Assembly (NCBI GenBank): GCA_015056155.1 | Contig: SVGU01000026.1 | Span: 1-32,639 of the forward strand | Source of the DNA: Clostridiales bacterium | Lineage (GTDB): Bacteria; Bacillota; Clostridia; Christensenellales; Aristaeellaceae | Reading direction: 5' to 3' | DNA length: 32,639 nucleotides | In this document: one piece after another, positions 1-8,166 of the stretch | Layout: each line of letters starts with the position of its first letter | How positions within the stretch are numbered: the stretch's first letter is position 1 | Program-made: the position numbers and the translations under genes | Notes under the pieces: generated by a model | What the model was told of the DNA's origin: nothing | Database searches by the model: none | The model's input: only the letters and a program-made list of their open reading frames with translations

Positions 1-2412
1 AGCGGAAACGGTCAGGGTGTTGTACAGGCTGTACTGGCCCACGCCCACGGGCATCTCGCCCGAACGGAAGCGGCTGACGAAGTCGAACACGGTGGGCAGA
101 CCGTAGTCGTTGTACAGGCTGGTGTACAGCTCGAAGGCCTTGACGCCCTCCTCGCTGTCGATGACGGTGCGGGTCTTGGAATCGTTGTAGATGGCGCCGC
201 CGTTCTGATAGATCAGAGCGTTGAAGCCGGACATGTCGACGTTGGAGATATCCGGGAAGGGAACGCCCACGGACATGTTATTGCCCTGGATGGTAGGCAG
301 GATGGCGATGATGTCATCCCAGGTCTGGGGGACCTCCAGGCCCAGGTCAGCCAGCACGTCCGTGCGGTAGAACAGCACGGAGAAAACCTGCGTCTCGGGC
401 AGGCCGTAGATGCCCTTGCTCTCGCCGTTGTCGTAGGTCAGGGGCTCCAGCGCGCTGGCGTAGAAGGGCTTGACGACCTCTTCGAAGTCCTCGAACTGGG
501 TCAGGTCCTCCACGGCGTTACGCATGGCGTAGTTGACGGCGAACCAGCCGTCCACGCTCAGCACCACGTCGGGGCCGATGCCGGCCATGACGGCGCTCAG
601 GATGGCGTCGGCGCCGACCAGCTGAACGTTGACCTTGATGCCGGACTGGTTGGTGAAGCTGTCGTCGATCATGGTCTTCAGCACGGTGGACTGGTCGCGG
701 CCGGTCACCAGCCATACCTCAATGACGTCCTCGGCGTTCTCGTCATACACGTCGCCCAGCGCGTTGTAGTCCACGAAGAAGGACGCCACGCACGCGCGGA
801 TTTCATGCACGATCTTGTTGAAGAAGTTGTCGCCGGCAGTCTTGACTTCCGCCTTGTCGCCGGAGACGACGATCAGGTCGATATCCAGCTTGGACTCCGC
901 CATGCTCTGCATCGCGGTGCCGAGGCTGGTGATGTTGTCCTTGAAGTTGGAGAAGGACTGGGTGATGCGCTCATGGCGCTCAACGAACTGCTCCAGCTGC
1001 ACGGCCAGCGTCTGCGCAACGGCGACGCGGTCGTTCTTCTGGCCGGTACGCTCGACGGTGTCGTCGACCAGCTTGTACAGGCGCAGGCTTTCCAGCTCCA
1101 TGGCCTCGATGACTTCAGGATACACCTTGTTCAGGTTGTAATCGCGGAAGCGGTCGGGGGACACGCCGGTGAGCACCAGGACCTTGCGGTAGATCTGGTT
1201 CAGGCGGTAGATGCTGGCTTCCATATCCTTCAGGATGGAGCCCATGTCGCCCAGGGTCACCTCCAGGCGGACTGCATGCTTGCCGGCCGTGAGGTAGAAG
1301 CGGTAGGGCGTGCCGTTGTCGTCGGCGAGGGTGTGCATCTTCCAGTTGGTGTCGTAGGAGAAGGCGACGGAGGCCACCTCGTCGAAGGGCACCACGCCAT
1401 CGATGTACACGGTGCGGCAGGACAGACCGCCGCGCTGGTAGGTCTGGCGGGCCTTGATGGAAATGTTGTAGTAGCCGTCCTCCGGTACCTCAAATTCCCA
1501 CTCGATCCACTGGCCGGCGTTGTTCCACGGATCGCCGCCGATGTAGTTCAGCACGGTGTGGTACACGTCATAGGGCTCGGTGGAAGGAGAGGCGTGGTCA
1601 TAGCGGGCATACAGGGAGGGGGAGGAGCGGGTCACAGCCGCCTCGCCCTGAATGGTCGCGGACCACTTCCGGGCTTCCTCGGACATCTCCACCTGCGGCT
1701 GCGCAGCCAGATAGCTCTCATAGGTCGCATGATCGGCGGCAGGCACCAGCTTGATGCTGCGGATGATCATCGGCTCGTTGATCGCCTTGAAGGACAGGGT
1801 GTTCTCGCCCTGCTCGAAGCAGAACTGATAGGGCTGGGTCTCATAGCCCATATCGTCGCGGCAGAAGGCAGTCTGATACTCGTACTTCTCCTTCTGGGAG
1901 GGACGGATCTCATTGCCCTGGTTATCCTTGCGGACCTCACCCGCGTCGATCCACAGGCGGGAGAAGCACAGCGTATCCGCGCCGGCAAAGGGCAGCTGGC
2001 CGTTGATGTGCAGCTCGCGCTCCACGTCCACGCCGCGGGACTCCACCGTCATATACTCGATCTGGATGGTATACATGCCCTTCTCAGGCACGTCGACCTT
2101 CCACGTGGTGTAAGCGGTGTCCGCCGTATACACCTCAGGCTCGCCCGAGGCGCTCTGCTGCAGCGTACCGTCGCCCTCGAAGGCGGCGATATCCACCACA
2201 ATTTCACCCGCGCCGGCAGCAACGCCCTCATGCGCCTTCCGATAGACGTCATAGGTATCGTCGCGGCCGATGCCGGTCACGTCCGTGCTCAGGTCCTTGC
2301 CTGCGTACTTGTCATGGTAGCTCTGCGTGCCGCCGTTGAGCAGAACGATGCACGCCACGATGATCACCACAACCAGAATGCCGACAAGAATACGCCACTT
2401 CTTTTTCCGCAT
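1..2412 (-). CDS. Sugar ABC-transporter substrate-binding protein with carbohydrate-binding-like modules (partial)
   Basis: The frame is open from an ATG at 2412 to the left edge (804 codons, C-terminus missing). AGGAG stands about 10 nt before the start. The N-terminus is basic, then strongly hydrophobic, with a possible lipobox IVAC at Cys21; more hydrophobic residues follow, so lipoprotein or uncleaved anchor are both possible. Residues about 60-210 and 250-385 look like two beta-sandwich carbohydrate-binding modules (for example GQWIEWEFEVPEDGYY). Residues about 390-525 are mainly helical. From about 560 the sequence is a family-1-type extracellular solute-binding protein, with blocks such as GIYGLPETQVFSVLFYRTD and PQTWDDI. 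Its expected job is to capture oligosaccharides at the cell surface for an ABC importer; the permeases are presumably beyond the edge. It is divergent from the GH26 gene and probably co-regulated with it. The module assignments are by eye. Confidence 0.9.
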   Translation of the reverse strand, partial: MRKKKWRILVGILVVVIIVACIVLLNGGTQSYHDKYAGKDLSTDVTGIGRDDTYDVYRKAHEGVAAGAGEIVVDIAAFEGDGTLQQSASGEPEVYTADTAYTTWKVDVPEKGMYTIQIEYMTVESRGVDVERELHINGQLPFAGADTLCFSRLWIDAGEVRKDNQGNEIRPSQKEKYEYQTAFCRDDMGYETQPYQFCFEQGENTLSFKAINEPMIIRSIKLVPAADHATYESYLAAQPQVEMSEEARKWSATIQGEAAVTRSSPSLYARYDHASPSTEPYDVYHTVLNYIGGDPWNNAGQWIEWEFEVPEDGYYNISIKARQTYQRGGLSCRTVYIDGVVPFDEVASVAFSYDTNWKMHTLADDNGTPYRFYLTAGKHAVRLEVTLGDMGSILKDMEASIYRLNQIYRKVLVLTGVSPDRFRDYNLNKVYPEVIEAMELESLRLYKLVDDTVERTGQKNDRVAVAQTLAVQLEQFVERHERITQSFSNFKDNITSLGTAMQSMAESKLDIDLIVVSGDKAEVKTAGDNFFNKIVHEIRACVASFFVDYNALGDVYDENAEDVIEVWLVTGRDQSTVLKTMIDDSFTNQSGIKVNVQLVGADAILSAVMAGIGPDVVLSVDGWFAVNYAMRNAVEDLTQFEDFEEVVKPFYASALEPLTYDNGESKGIYGLPETQVFSVLFYRTDVLADLGLEVPQTWDDIIAILPTIQGNNMSVGVPFPDISNVDMSGFNALIYQNGGAIYNDSKTRTVIDSEEGVKAFELYTSLYNDYGLPTVFDFVSRFRSGEMPVGVGQYSLYNTLTVSA

Positions 2413-2550
2413 ACACTCACCACTCCTGTTGCATTGATGCGTCCACCAATATTGATAGAACGGGGTATTGGGGTACAATGCCATACGACGTTGTCGCCTG
2501 CCCCTGAACGATGGGCAGACGACAGCAGCGCATAGAATATGTATTGTTTA

Positions 2551-2579
2551 ATTATAGACATTCATGCCAATTATGTCAA
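2551..2579 (-). promoter_or_regulatory. Sigma-A promoter of the binding-protein gene
   Basis: Read on the minus strand, TTGACA and TATAAT are separated by exactly 17 bp, a full consensus match in both hexamers. The start codon lies about 130 nt downstream. The upstream palindromes at 2581-2593, 2624-2637 and 2655-2666 are placed for activation or upstream control rather than simple blocking of polymerase. Confidence 0.85.
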
Positions 2580-2623
2580 GAACAGCCGCTGTTTTTTATA
2601 TGTGTTTAACAAAAGTGTCATAT

Positions 2624-2637
2624 TGAAAACGCTTACG
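2624..2637. promoter_or_regulatory. LacI/CcpA-type operator 1
   Basis: TGAAAACGCTTACG fits the cre consensus TGNAANCGNWWNCA with one mismatch at the last base. It is centred on a CpG at 2630.5, 30 bp (about three helical turns) from operator 2. Confidence 0.6.
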
Positions 2638-2654
2638 GAGCGAATGCACCGGCT

Positions 2655-2666
2655 GGAAACGTTTCC
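2655..2666. promoter_or_regulatory. LacI/CcpA-type operator 2
   Basis: GGAAACGTTTCC is a perfect 12-bp palindrome with the central CG typical of LacI-family sites. With the preceding T it gives TGGAAACGTTTCCT, one mismatch from the cre consensus. It is centred at 2660.5. Confidence 0.65.
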
Positions 2667-2780
2667 TATCGTACACAGCCATTTTTTGACCATTTTGCGC
2701 AAAGTTTCGTAAACCTCCGAAACTTTCGCCCGAAACCCCCTTTTTTCAGCATCTTCCATTTTCCGTCATCGTTCATGTAT

Positions 2781-2794
2781 CGAAAACGTTATCG
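2781..2794. promoter_or_regulatory. LacI/CcpA-type operator 3
   Basis: CGAAAACGTTATCG is a near-palindrome with a central CG at 2787.5, 127 bp from operator 2. It lies about 115 bp upstream of the GH26 promoter -35. Its core resembles the other two sites although it lacks the leading TG. Confidence 0.5.
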
Positions 2795-2901
2795 AACTCA
2801 GATCCCTTCATCTTCCCTGTATTGCAGCCTCCGAGGGCTGATTTTCCGCCACTTTCGTCATGTTTTTGTAACACTTTTTCCAATGCATGTAAGCGCCGCG
2901 C

Positions 2902-2930
2902 TTGATGCAACCGGAAAACTGTGGTAGAAT
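2902..2930 (+). promoter_or_regulatory. Sigma-A promoter of the GH26 gene
   Basis: TTGATG (2902-2907) and TAGAAT (2925-2930) are separated by 17 bp. They lie about 47 nt before the mannanase start codon, whose AGGAGG is at 2964-2969. Confidence 0.8.
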
Positions 2931-2976
2931 ACAGAAAAATACTTCCCCGACACCGGATATTCAAGGAGGATGCACC

Positions 2977-4419
2977 ATGAAGAAGATCCTTGCCGCAGCG
3001 CTGGCTGCTCTGCTGCTGGGCAGCACCGCCGTCGCGGAGACCGTGCGCTACGAGGCCGAGGCAGGCCAGGCCAGCGGCGGCTCCAACCGCATCATCACCG
3101 ACGCCGCTGCCTCCAAATTCAAGGCAGTCGGCCGCTTCGAGGCCTCCGACGACAAGCTGGAGATCACCATCGACGTGCCCGCCAACGGCGTGTATGACCT
3201 GACCATCCACTGCAAGAGCACCGGCGGCAGCAAGATGAACTTCCTGCTGGTCGACGGCCAGCAGCAGGGCGAGTTCGAGTGCGCCAGCCTCACCTACGCC
3301 CCCAGCGTCATGAAGGCCGTCCCGCTCAGCGCCGGTCAGCACGTGATCAGCATCACCCCCTCCTGGGGCTGGATCATCGTGGACTACATCGAAGTGGCGC
3401 CCGCGCAGGGCGTCTCCTCCGGCGCCTTCAGCGTGGAGCCCGTCCTCATCAACCCCAACGCCACTGCCGAGGCCAACGCCCTCTTCACCTACCTGTGCAA
3501 CACCTACGGCAAGTTCACCCTCGCCGGCCAGTACGGCGACAAGGGTCTGGACAGCCCCGAGTGCAAGGCCATCTACTCCGTCACGGGCAAGTACCCGGCC
3601 ATCATCGGCTTCGACATGATGGACCACACCCCCTCCCGGATCGAGCTGGGCGCGCGCGGCACCGCCACCGCCGAGGCCATCCGCTTCCATGAGCAGGGCG
3701 GCATCGTCACCTTCAGCTGGCACTGGGGCTCTCCCAAGAGCTACATCCGCGACGGCAAGGATTCCAGCGGCAACCCCCGCTGGTGGGGCGGCTTCTACAC
3801 CGAGAACACCACCTTTGACATCGAGGCCGTCATGAACGGCAGCGATCCCGCAGGCCGCGAGCTGCTGGACAGGGACATCGCCGGCATCGCCCAGGAGCTG
3901 CTCAAGCTGCAGGAGGCGGGCACGCCCGTCCTGTGGCGTCCCCTGCACGAGGCCAGCGGCGGCTGGTTCTGGTGGGGCGCGAAGGGCGCCGAGCCGTACA
4001 AGCAGCTCTGGATCTACCTCTACGACCAGCTCACCAACGTCTACGGCTGCAACAACCTCATCTGGGTCTGGAACGGCCAGAACGCCGCCTGGTACCCGGG
4101 CGACGAATACGTGGACATCATCGGCGAGGACATCTATGCCAACAAGCGCAGCTACGGCCCGCAGAACTCCAAGTTCACCGAGCTCCTGGAGTACTCCGGT
4201 ACCAGCAAGATCATCGCCCTGACGGAGAACGGCGTGATCTTCGACATCGACCAGTCCGTAGAGACCGGCGCCCGCTGGGCCTGGTTCAACACCTGGAGCG
4301 GCGATTTCGTGCAGCGCGGCGGCCGCTACTCCGATGAATACACCGAGCAGTGGGTCATCCGCAACGCCTACAACAGCGAGTATGTCATCACCCTGGACGA
4401 GCTGCCCGACCTGTACTGA
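2977..4419 (+). CDS. Secreted GH26 beta-mannanase with N-terminal CBM35-like module
   Basis: The protein has 480 aa and an endo-beta-1,4-mannanase role: retaining hydrolysis of mannan-type polymers outside the cell. The ATG at 2977 is chosen because AGGAGG precedes it at normal spacing and a signal peptide follows, with probable cleavage after AVA near residue 20. The frame extends 25 codons further upstream, but without a ribosome site. Residues about 22-145 resemble CBM35 (YEAEAGQ at the start, ending in SWGWIIVDYIEV). The GH26 domain fills the rest. The acid/base is Glu325 in WRPLHEASGGWFWWG and the nucleophile Glu417 in ALTENG, both in typical family context. It is divergent from the sugar-binding-protein gene, so both may serve the same glycan. 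GH26 also contains other beta-mannan and mixed-linkage activities, so the exact substrate is inferred. Confidence 0.92.
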   Translation: MKKILAAALAALLLGSTAVAETVRYEAEAGQASGGSNRIITDAAASKFKAVGRFEASDDKLEITIDVPANGVYDLTIHCKSTGGSKMNFLLVDGQQQGEFECASLTYAPSVMKAVPLSAGQHVISITPSWGWIIVDYIEVAPAQGVSSGAFSVEPVLINPNATAEANALFTYLCNTYGKFTLAGQYGDKGLDSPECKAIYSVTGKYPAIIGFDMMDHTPSRIELGARGTATAEAIRFHEQGGIVTFSWHWGSPKSYIRDGKDSSGNPRWWGGFYTENTTFDIEAVMNGSDPAGRELLDRDIAGIAQELLKLQEAGTPVLWRPLHEASGGWFWWGAKGAEPYKQLWIYLYDQLTNVYGCNNLIWVWNGQNAAWYPGDEYVDIIGEDIYANKRSYGPQNSKFTELLEYSGTSKIIALTENGVIFDIDQSVETGARWAWFNTWSGDFVQRGGRYSDEYTEQWVIRNAYNSEYVITLDELPDLY

Positions 4420-4425
4420 TATCAC

Positions 4426-4470
4426 AAAAACAGAGGCTGTCCTTCCCAGAACCGGGAGGGGCAGCCTCTG
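4426..4470 (-). terminator. Minus-strand terminator for the GH51 gene
   Basis: A long hairpin (arms CAGAGGCTG and CAGCCTCTG, 4431-4470) is followed on the minus strand by TTTTTG. On the plus strand there is no U-run, so it should act mainly on transcripts coming from the GH51 gene. Its sequence is nearly the same as the hairpin at 4704-4739. Confidence 0.65.
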
Positions 4471-4695
4471 TGTGTCGAAAAAGTGGCTGCGGCCACTTTT
4501 TCGAGAAAAGGAAAGAGATTCCGCTTCTGCGGAAGCGGGCATTTTTCACTATCAGCCAAGGCTGATGGCCGTGAAAAATGTAAGGAATGGTTTCGGCAGA
4601 TGCCGAAACCGCCCCGCCCGCGCGGCAAAGCCCCGCGATACGATTACAGTCAGAGGGCCAGCGGGCCCTCCGACACCTCCCAAGGAGGCTTTTTT
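4471..4695. repeat. Cluster of palindromes between convergent GH26 and GH51 genes
   Basis: The spacer between the two genes (4420-4777) has no gene. Between its terminators is a series of hairpins: perfect 12-bp arms at 4476-4487/4492-4503 (loop TGCG), 7-bp arms at 4521-4527/4532-4538 (loop TGCG), 10-bp arms at 4540-4549/4571-4580 enclosing a second 7-bp hairpin, perfect 10-bp arms at 4589-4598/4601-4610, and 7-bp arms at 4653-4659/4664-4670. A short CCTCC/GGAGG hairpin then runs into TTTTTT (4690-4695). The arrangement suggests a REP- or MITE-like composite element. Confidence 0.7.
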
Positions 4696-4703
4696 GACAG
4701 GCT

Positions 4704-4744
4704 GAGGCTGTCCTTCCCAGAGCCGGGAGGGACAGCCTCTTTTC
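4704..4744 (+). terminator. Rho-independent terminator of the GH26 gene
   Basis: Arms GAGGCTGTCC and GGACAGCCTC, extended inward by TTCCC/GGGAG pairing to about 15 bp, enclose a 6-nt loop. TTTT follows on the plus strand. Confidence 0.85.
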
Positions 4745-4777
4745 CTTCTATATTACATATTGCCGGCCGAACGCAGG

Positions 4778-7036
4778 TCAGCCGCCCGCCTTCATCCGTA
4801 GGACCGTCACGGAATGCGGCGGGAAGGTATGCGTCACACCCGGTCCGCCGGGGACCTGATGGACCTCCGGACGGATCGCATCCGGCGCATCGAGCGTGTT
4901 CTCCGCATCCGGCATGGCGCTGAGCTCCTCCACCATGCAGCCCGCATGCGCACAGGCGATCTCCGCCGTCACCGCAGCCTCCCGCACATTCACCGCCTTC
5001 AGGATCACGTCGCCCGTGCTTTCCTCCAGGCTCGCCGCGAGGAACAACGGCCGCGGCGCAGGCAGCGCATCCACCGTCTCATTGTACTTCTGACCGTTGA
5101 TCCAGCTGGTGATCCGGTCGCCGCAGACCTCCAGCTTCATGCGGCAGACTTCGCCGGTCACGATGGAGTAGTTGCTCTGGGTCAGGCAGCTGCCCCGGCC
5201 GTCGGAGCGCTTCTCCAGCGCGGAATCGTTGTTCTGCCAGCCGGCGACGGTCCAGTGATAGGTGTTCTTCTCGTCCTGATGGCCGAAGTGCACGCGGAAT
5301 CCCTTCTCGCCCGCCGTACGCCGGAAGGTGAAGGTCAGGGTGAAGTCGCCGTGCGTGCTGCCGAGGGACAGCTTGTCCCGGCCGCTGATCACGCCATCCG
5401 GGAGCGCCGCGGTCCCTGCCGGCGTCGTCAGCTGCACGTCGCTGATCTCGATGGTGCTGTCGTCGGCGATGAAGAACATCTCGCCGGCGATGGGCGTGCG
5501 CGGTGCGGCGACCGGCTCGTTGTCCGTCGCCTCCACGTCAACGCACACATCGCCCTGATGCTGCATGAACATCCGTTGCACATGGTAATTGGGCGTTTTG
5601 CAGATGCGCCAGCCGTCGAACCAGAGCATATCCGGCCGCCAGTTGACGTAATGCACATTGCACAGCATGGGCGCATAGCAGGCCAGCGACACCGCCGGCG
5701 CGTGCTGCAGGTGGGTCATGTAGGCCGCCTCCGCCAGGGCGTTGCGCATCTTGTTGCCCCAGGAGGCATACTCGCCCAGGAAGACCTTCGGGCCGTCGGC
5801 AGGGCGGTCGGCATACTTGTCGCAATGGGCCAGGAACCATTCGGGCGCCATGTAATAGTGCTCGTCCACGTGGTCCAGACCCTGCTCGCGGGCGTACTGC
5901 CAGCCCATCTCATACGGGCCGCCGTCGGCGAAGGGCCCGGCGCTGCCGATCAGCTCCACAGAAGGATCCTTCTTGCGGATCGCCTCTGCAAACAGCGCCA
6001 TCCGGGTGTGGAACGCCTCGTGCACCTCCTCGTTGCCAACCGCCAGATACTTCAGGCGGAAGGGCTCCGGGTGGCCCATCTCCGCGCGGACGCGGCCCCA
6101 CTCGGTATCCGTGCCGCCCTTGGCAAAGTCGATCAGGTCCAGCGCGTCCTGAATGTACTGCCGGAGCACCTCGCCCTCCGCAAACCGCAGATGGTGCGGG
6201 TCCAGGCCGCCGTTCACCACGGGCAGCGGCTCGCAGCCCATGTCCTCGCAGAGCAGGAAGTACTCATAGAAGCCCAGGCCCATCGTCTGATGATAGCCCC
6301 AGTTGTTGCGGCGCGCCGGACGGTTCTCCACCGGGCCGACGGTACGCTTCCAGTTGTAGATGCCGTTGCGCGCGTCCGGGTCGAGGTCGCCGTCATGGGT
6401 CAGGCAGCCGCCGGGGAAGCGCAGGAACTTCGGCTTCATCTCCGCCAGCGCCTCGCACAGGTCGCGCCGCAGACCGTTCTCCCGCCCCTTCCAGGTGTCC
6501 GTGGGGAACAGGGACGCCCAGGCAAGGGAGAACTCCCCCTCCTGCACAGCGGTGATGCACAGCCGCGCGGCATGGTCGGTACAGCCCGCCGTGAGGACCG
6601 ATGTGTACTTCTGCCATTCCGCCGTCAGGGCGAAGGTCACGGACGCCTCCCCCAGCGCAGCGCGGATCTCCATCGGCTTCTTCGCCCGTGCCCAGAGGGT
6701 CAGGCGGTACTGCTTTCCCGCCTCTGTGCAGATGCCCGTGCCGAAGCCGAGGTTGCAGACGCCGTTGCCAGCCCCGGCGCGGATCACCGCATAATGAGGG
6801 TTGCGCGGGAAGGGCGGGTCCGCGTCTTCCACCCGGACCGCCGCATACCCGATCTCCGCCCAGCCGGTCAGATGCGTGTAGCTCCAGCGGTCGACGGGCG
6901 CATATTCAAAATCGCGGTTGCGGATCATCTCGGCATACAGGCCGCCGTCCGCCGCATGGTTGATGTCCTCGAAGAACAATCCGAAAAGGTCATTGAGCCG
7001 TTTTCCCTTCTGTCCGGGGTGCAGCGTGATCTTCAT
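4778..7036 (-). CDS. GH51 alpha-L-arabinofuranosidase, cytoplasmic
   Basis: The protein has 752 aa and should remove terminal alpha-L-arabinofuranosyl residues from arabinan, arabinoxylan or arabinogalactan oligosaccharides. The ATG at 7036 is chosen over one 15 nt upstream because AGGAGG (itself overlapping the upstream ATG) is correctly spaced only for the inner start. The N-terminal block LFGLFFEDINHAADGGLY is typical of GH51. The acid/base is Glu336 in AVGNEE and the nucleophile Glu422 in FLGEYASWG. Between about residues 510 and 680 lies a concanavalin/LamG-like insertion (YHWTVAGWQNNDSALEK), as in plant-like GH51 enzymes. There is no signal peptide, so it probably acts on imported oligosaccharides. 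It converges on GH26, and the minus-strand terminator lies beyond the palindrome cluster. Confidence 0.92.
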   Translation of the reverse strand: MKITLHPGQKGKRLNDLFGLFFEDINHAADGGLYAEMIRNRDFEYAPVDRWSYTHLTGWAEIGYAAVRVEDADPPFPRNPHYAVIRAGAGNGVCNLGFGTGICTEAGKQYRLTLWARAKKPMEIRAALGEASVTFALTAEWQKYTSVLTAGCTDHAARLCITAVQEGEFSLAWASLFPTDTWKGRENGLRRDLCEALAEMKPKFLRFPGGCLTHDGDLDPDARNGIYNWKRTVGPVENRPARRNNWGYHQTMGLGFYEYFLLCEDMGCEPLPVVNGGLDPHHLRFAEGEVLRQYIQDALDLIDFAKGGTDTEWGRVRAEMGHPEPFRLKYLAVGNEEVHEAFHTRMALFAEAIRKKDPSVELIGSAGPFADGGPYEMGWQYAREQGLDHVDEHYYMAPEWFLAHCDKYADRPADGPKVFLGEYASWGNKMRNALAEAAYMTHLQHAPAVSLACYAPMLCNVHYVNWRPDMLWFDGWRICKTPNYHVQRMFMQHQGDVCVDVEATDNEPVAAPRTPIAGEMFFIADDSTIEISDVQLTTPAGTAALPDGVISGRDKLSLGSTHGDFTLTFTFRRTAGEKGFRVHFGHQDEKNTYHWTVAGWQNNDSALEKRSDGRGSCLTQSNYSIVTGEVCRMKLEVCGDRITSWINGQKYNETVDALPAPRPLFLAASLEESTGDVILKAVNVREAAVTAEIACAHAGCMVEELSAMPDAENTLDAPDAIRPEVHQVPGGPGVTHTFPPHSVTVLRMKAGG

Positions 7037-7254
7037 CCGTCTCCTCCTCATGCACGGTCAGCCGCTGATGTGCATCACCGGCGCGCCGCGCTTCCTGCTG
7101 TATAGAGTATTTATCCATCGCACGCCGTTTTTCCTGCAAGCGCCGCCGGACAAGTCGCCCCGCCAGCCCCGGCGAAAAGCGCAGCGGCACGCAGGAGTTC
7201 CGCTCTGCTGCGGCGAATCCAACAACCGAACATTGACCGGAAAGGAGCCGCTCC

Positions 7255-8115
7255 ATGCGCAAGCTGCTGATCCTCCTGCTGCTCTTTCTGCCCGCCCTCG
7301 CCGCCGCCGAGGTGCATATCGGGCAGGAGCCTCCCGAAGACTGGGCCGGGCGCGAGACCCTGCGCGTCACCATCCTGCAGACCGGGCGTTCCGATGCGAT
7401 CCTGGTCGAATGCGGCGGCGAAAGCATGCTCATCGACGGCGGCGACGCGTCCTGGTCGCAGGCGCTGCAGCACGATCTGGAAAAGCGCGGCCTGACGGAT
7501 TTCCGCTACTTCCTCAACACCCACCCGCACAATGACCACATCGAGGGCCTCACCTGGCTGATGCAGCAGGGATATCTGCCCGGCCGGTTCATGTCGCCCT
7601 TCGCGGCGGACTGGAAGGGTGACAGCTACCACACCGCCGCCGTGAAGGCCGCATGGGACAGGGGCATCCCCTTCCGGCTGATCCGCAGCGGCGATGTGTT
7701 CCCCCTGGGCGGCGCAAGCATCCACATCTGGCGCAGCACCGAATACCCCGGCGTGAACGACCGCTGCGCCATCCAGCTGATCACCTTCGGGGAGAGCCGC
7801 ATCCTCCTGTGCGCCGACCTGACCGGCAATGCCCAGAAGGCGCTGCTCAAGGCCCTGCCGGAGGGATCGCTGACGGCGGAGATCATCAAGGCGCCGCATC
7901 ACGGCGAAAACGCGATGGTGCAGGAATTCCTCACCGCAGCCGATCCCGCGCTGATCCTGTGCACATCGGAGGACGGCGACGCCCCCGACCTGGCGCGGCA
8001 GACCCGGAGCCACAGCCTGCCCCTTCTGTACTCCGGGGAGGGCGAGATCGTCCTGGAAACGGACGGCGCCGACTGGTATGTCGTGCAGAGGGAAAAGACG
8101 GGCCGCGACCGGTAA
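7255..8115 (+). CDS. Exported metallo-beta-lactamase-fold hydrolase (ComEC C-terminal-like), copy 1
   Basis: The protein has 286 aa. AAAGGAG precedes the ATG. A signal peptide (hydrophobic LLILLLLFLPALAAA) should be cleaved near residue 19, leaving a single metallo-beta-lactamase domain. The metal motif is HPHNDH (His90, His92, Asp94, His95). Further family landmarks are LLCADLTGNAQK and APHHGENAM. The order resembles the soluble domain attached to ComEC/Rec2 and free-standing surface versions of it. The substrate is unknown; a phosphodiester or nucleic acid target is possible from the family but not shown. It is convergent with a paralogue at 8223-9089, which shares the start of the mature protein (AAEVH), the RSDAILxxCGGESM block and the end (ETDGxDWY). 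Confidence 0.85.
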   Translation: MRKLLILLLLFLPALAAAEVHIGQEPPEDWAGRETLRVTILQTGRSDAILVECGGESMLIDGGDASWSQALQHDLEKRGLTDFRYFLNTHPHNDHIEGLTWLMQQGYLPGRFMSPFAADWKGDSYHTAAVKAAWDRGIPFRLIRSGDVFPLGGASIHIWRSTEYPGVNDRCAIQLITFGESRILLCADLTGNAQKALLKALPEGSLTAEIIKAPHHGENAMVQEFLTAADPALILCTSEDGDAPDLARQTRSHSLPLLYSGEGEIVLETDGADWYVVQREKTGRDR

Positions 8116-8166
8116 AGCGCCCCGCCCGAACCGCACGGTAAAAAGCAAACATCCCTGAAACGCAAA

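Larger units (their letters stand above)
2413..2976. promoter_or_regulatory. Divergent control region between binding protein and mannanase
   Basis: This 564-bp region has no supportable gene; the short frames in it lack ribosome sites and recognisable sequence. It holds one sigma-A promoter for each flanking gene, three LacI/CcpA-type operators, a 13-nt palindrome (AACAGCCGCTGTT, 2581-2593) directly upstream of the left promoter's -35, and a perfect 9-bp inverted repeat (AAAGTTTCG at 2701-2709, CGAAACTTT at 2718-2726). Confidence 0.75.

Noticed and set aside
805-2535. 576-codon frame on the plus strand
   Set aside because: It lies opposite the sugar-binding-protein gene, has low-complexity His/Val/Leu/Gly composition and no ribosome site; it results from GC-rich third positions.
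2571-2759. 62-codon minus-strand frame in the divergent control region
   Set aside because: It crosses the operators, has no ribosome site and no recognisable protein sequence.
4431-4470. First hairpin as a plus-strand GH26 terminator
   Set aside because: No U-run follows on the plus strand (TGTGTCG); the run of T is on the minus-strand side.
2773-4542. 589-codon minus-strand frame
   Set aside because: It is opposite the well-supported GH26 gene and its sequence is Gly/Ala/Val/Asp-rich without domains.
4814-7105. 763-codon plus-strand frame
   Set aside because: It is opposite the GH51 gene, whose catalytic motifs are intact; the frame is Arg/His/Ala-rich noise.
7111-8148. 345-codon minus-strand frame
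   Set aside because: It is antisense to the metallo-beta-lactamase gene and has no ribosome site.
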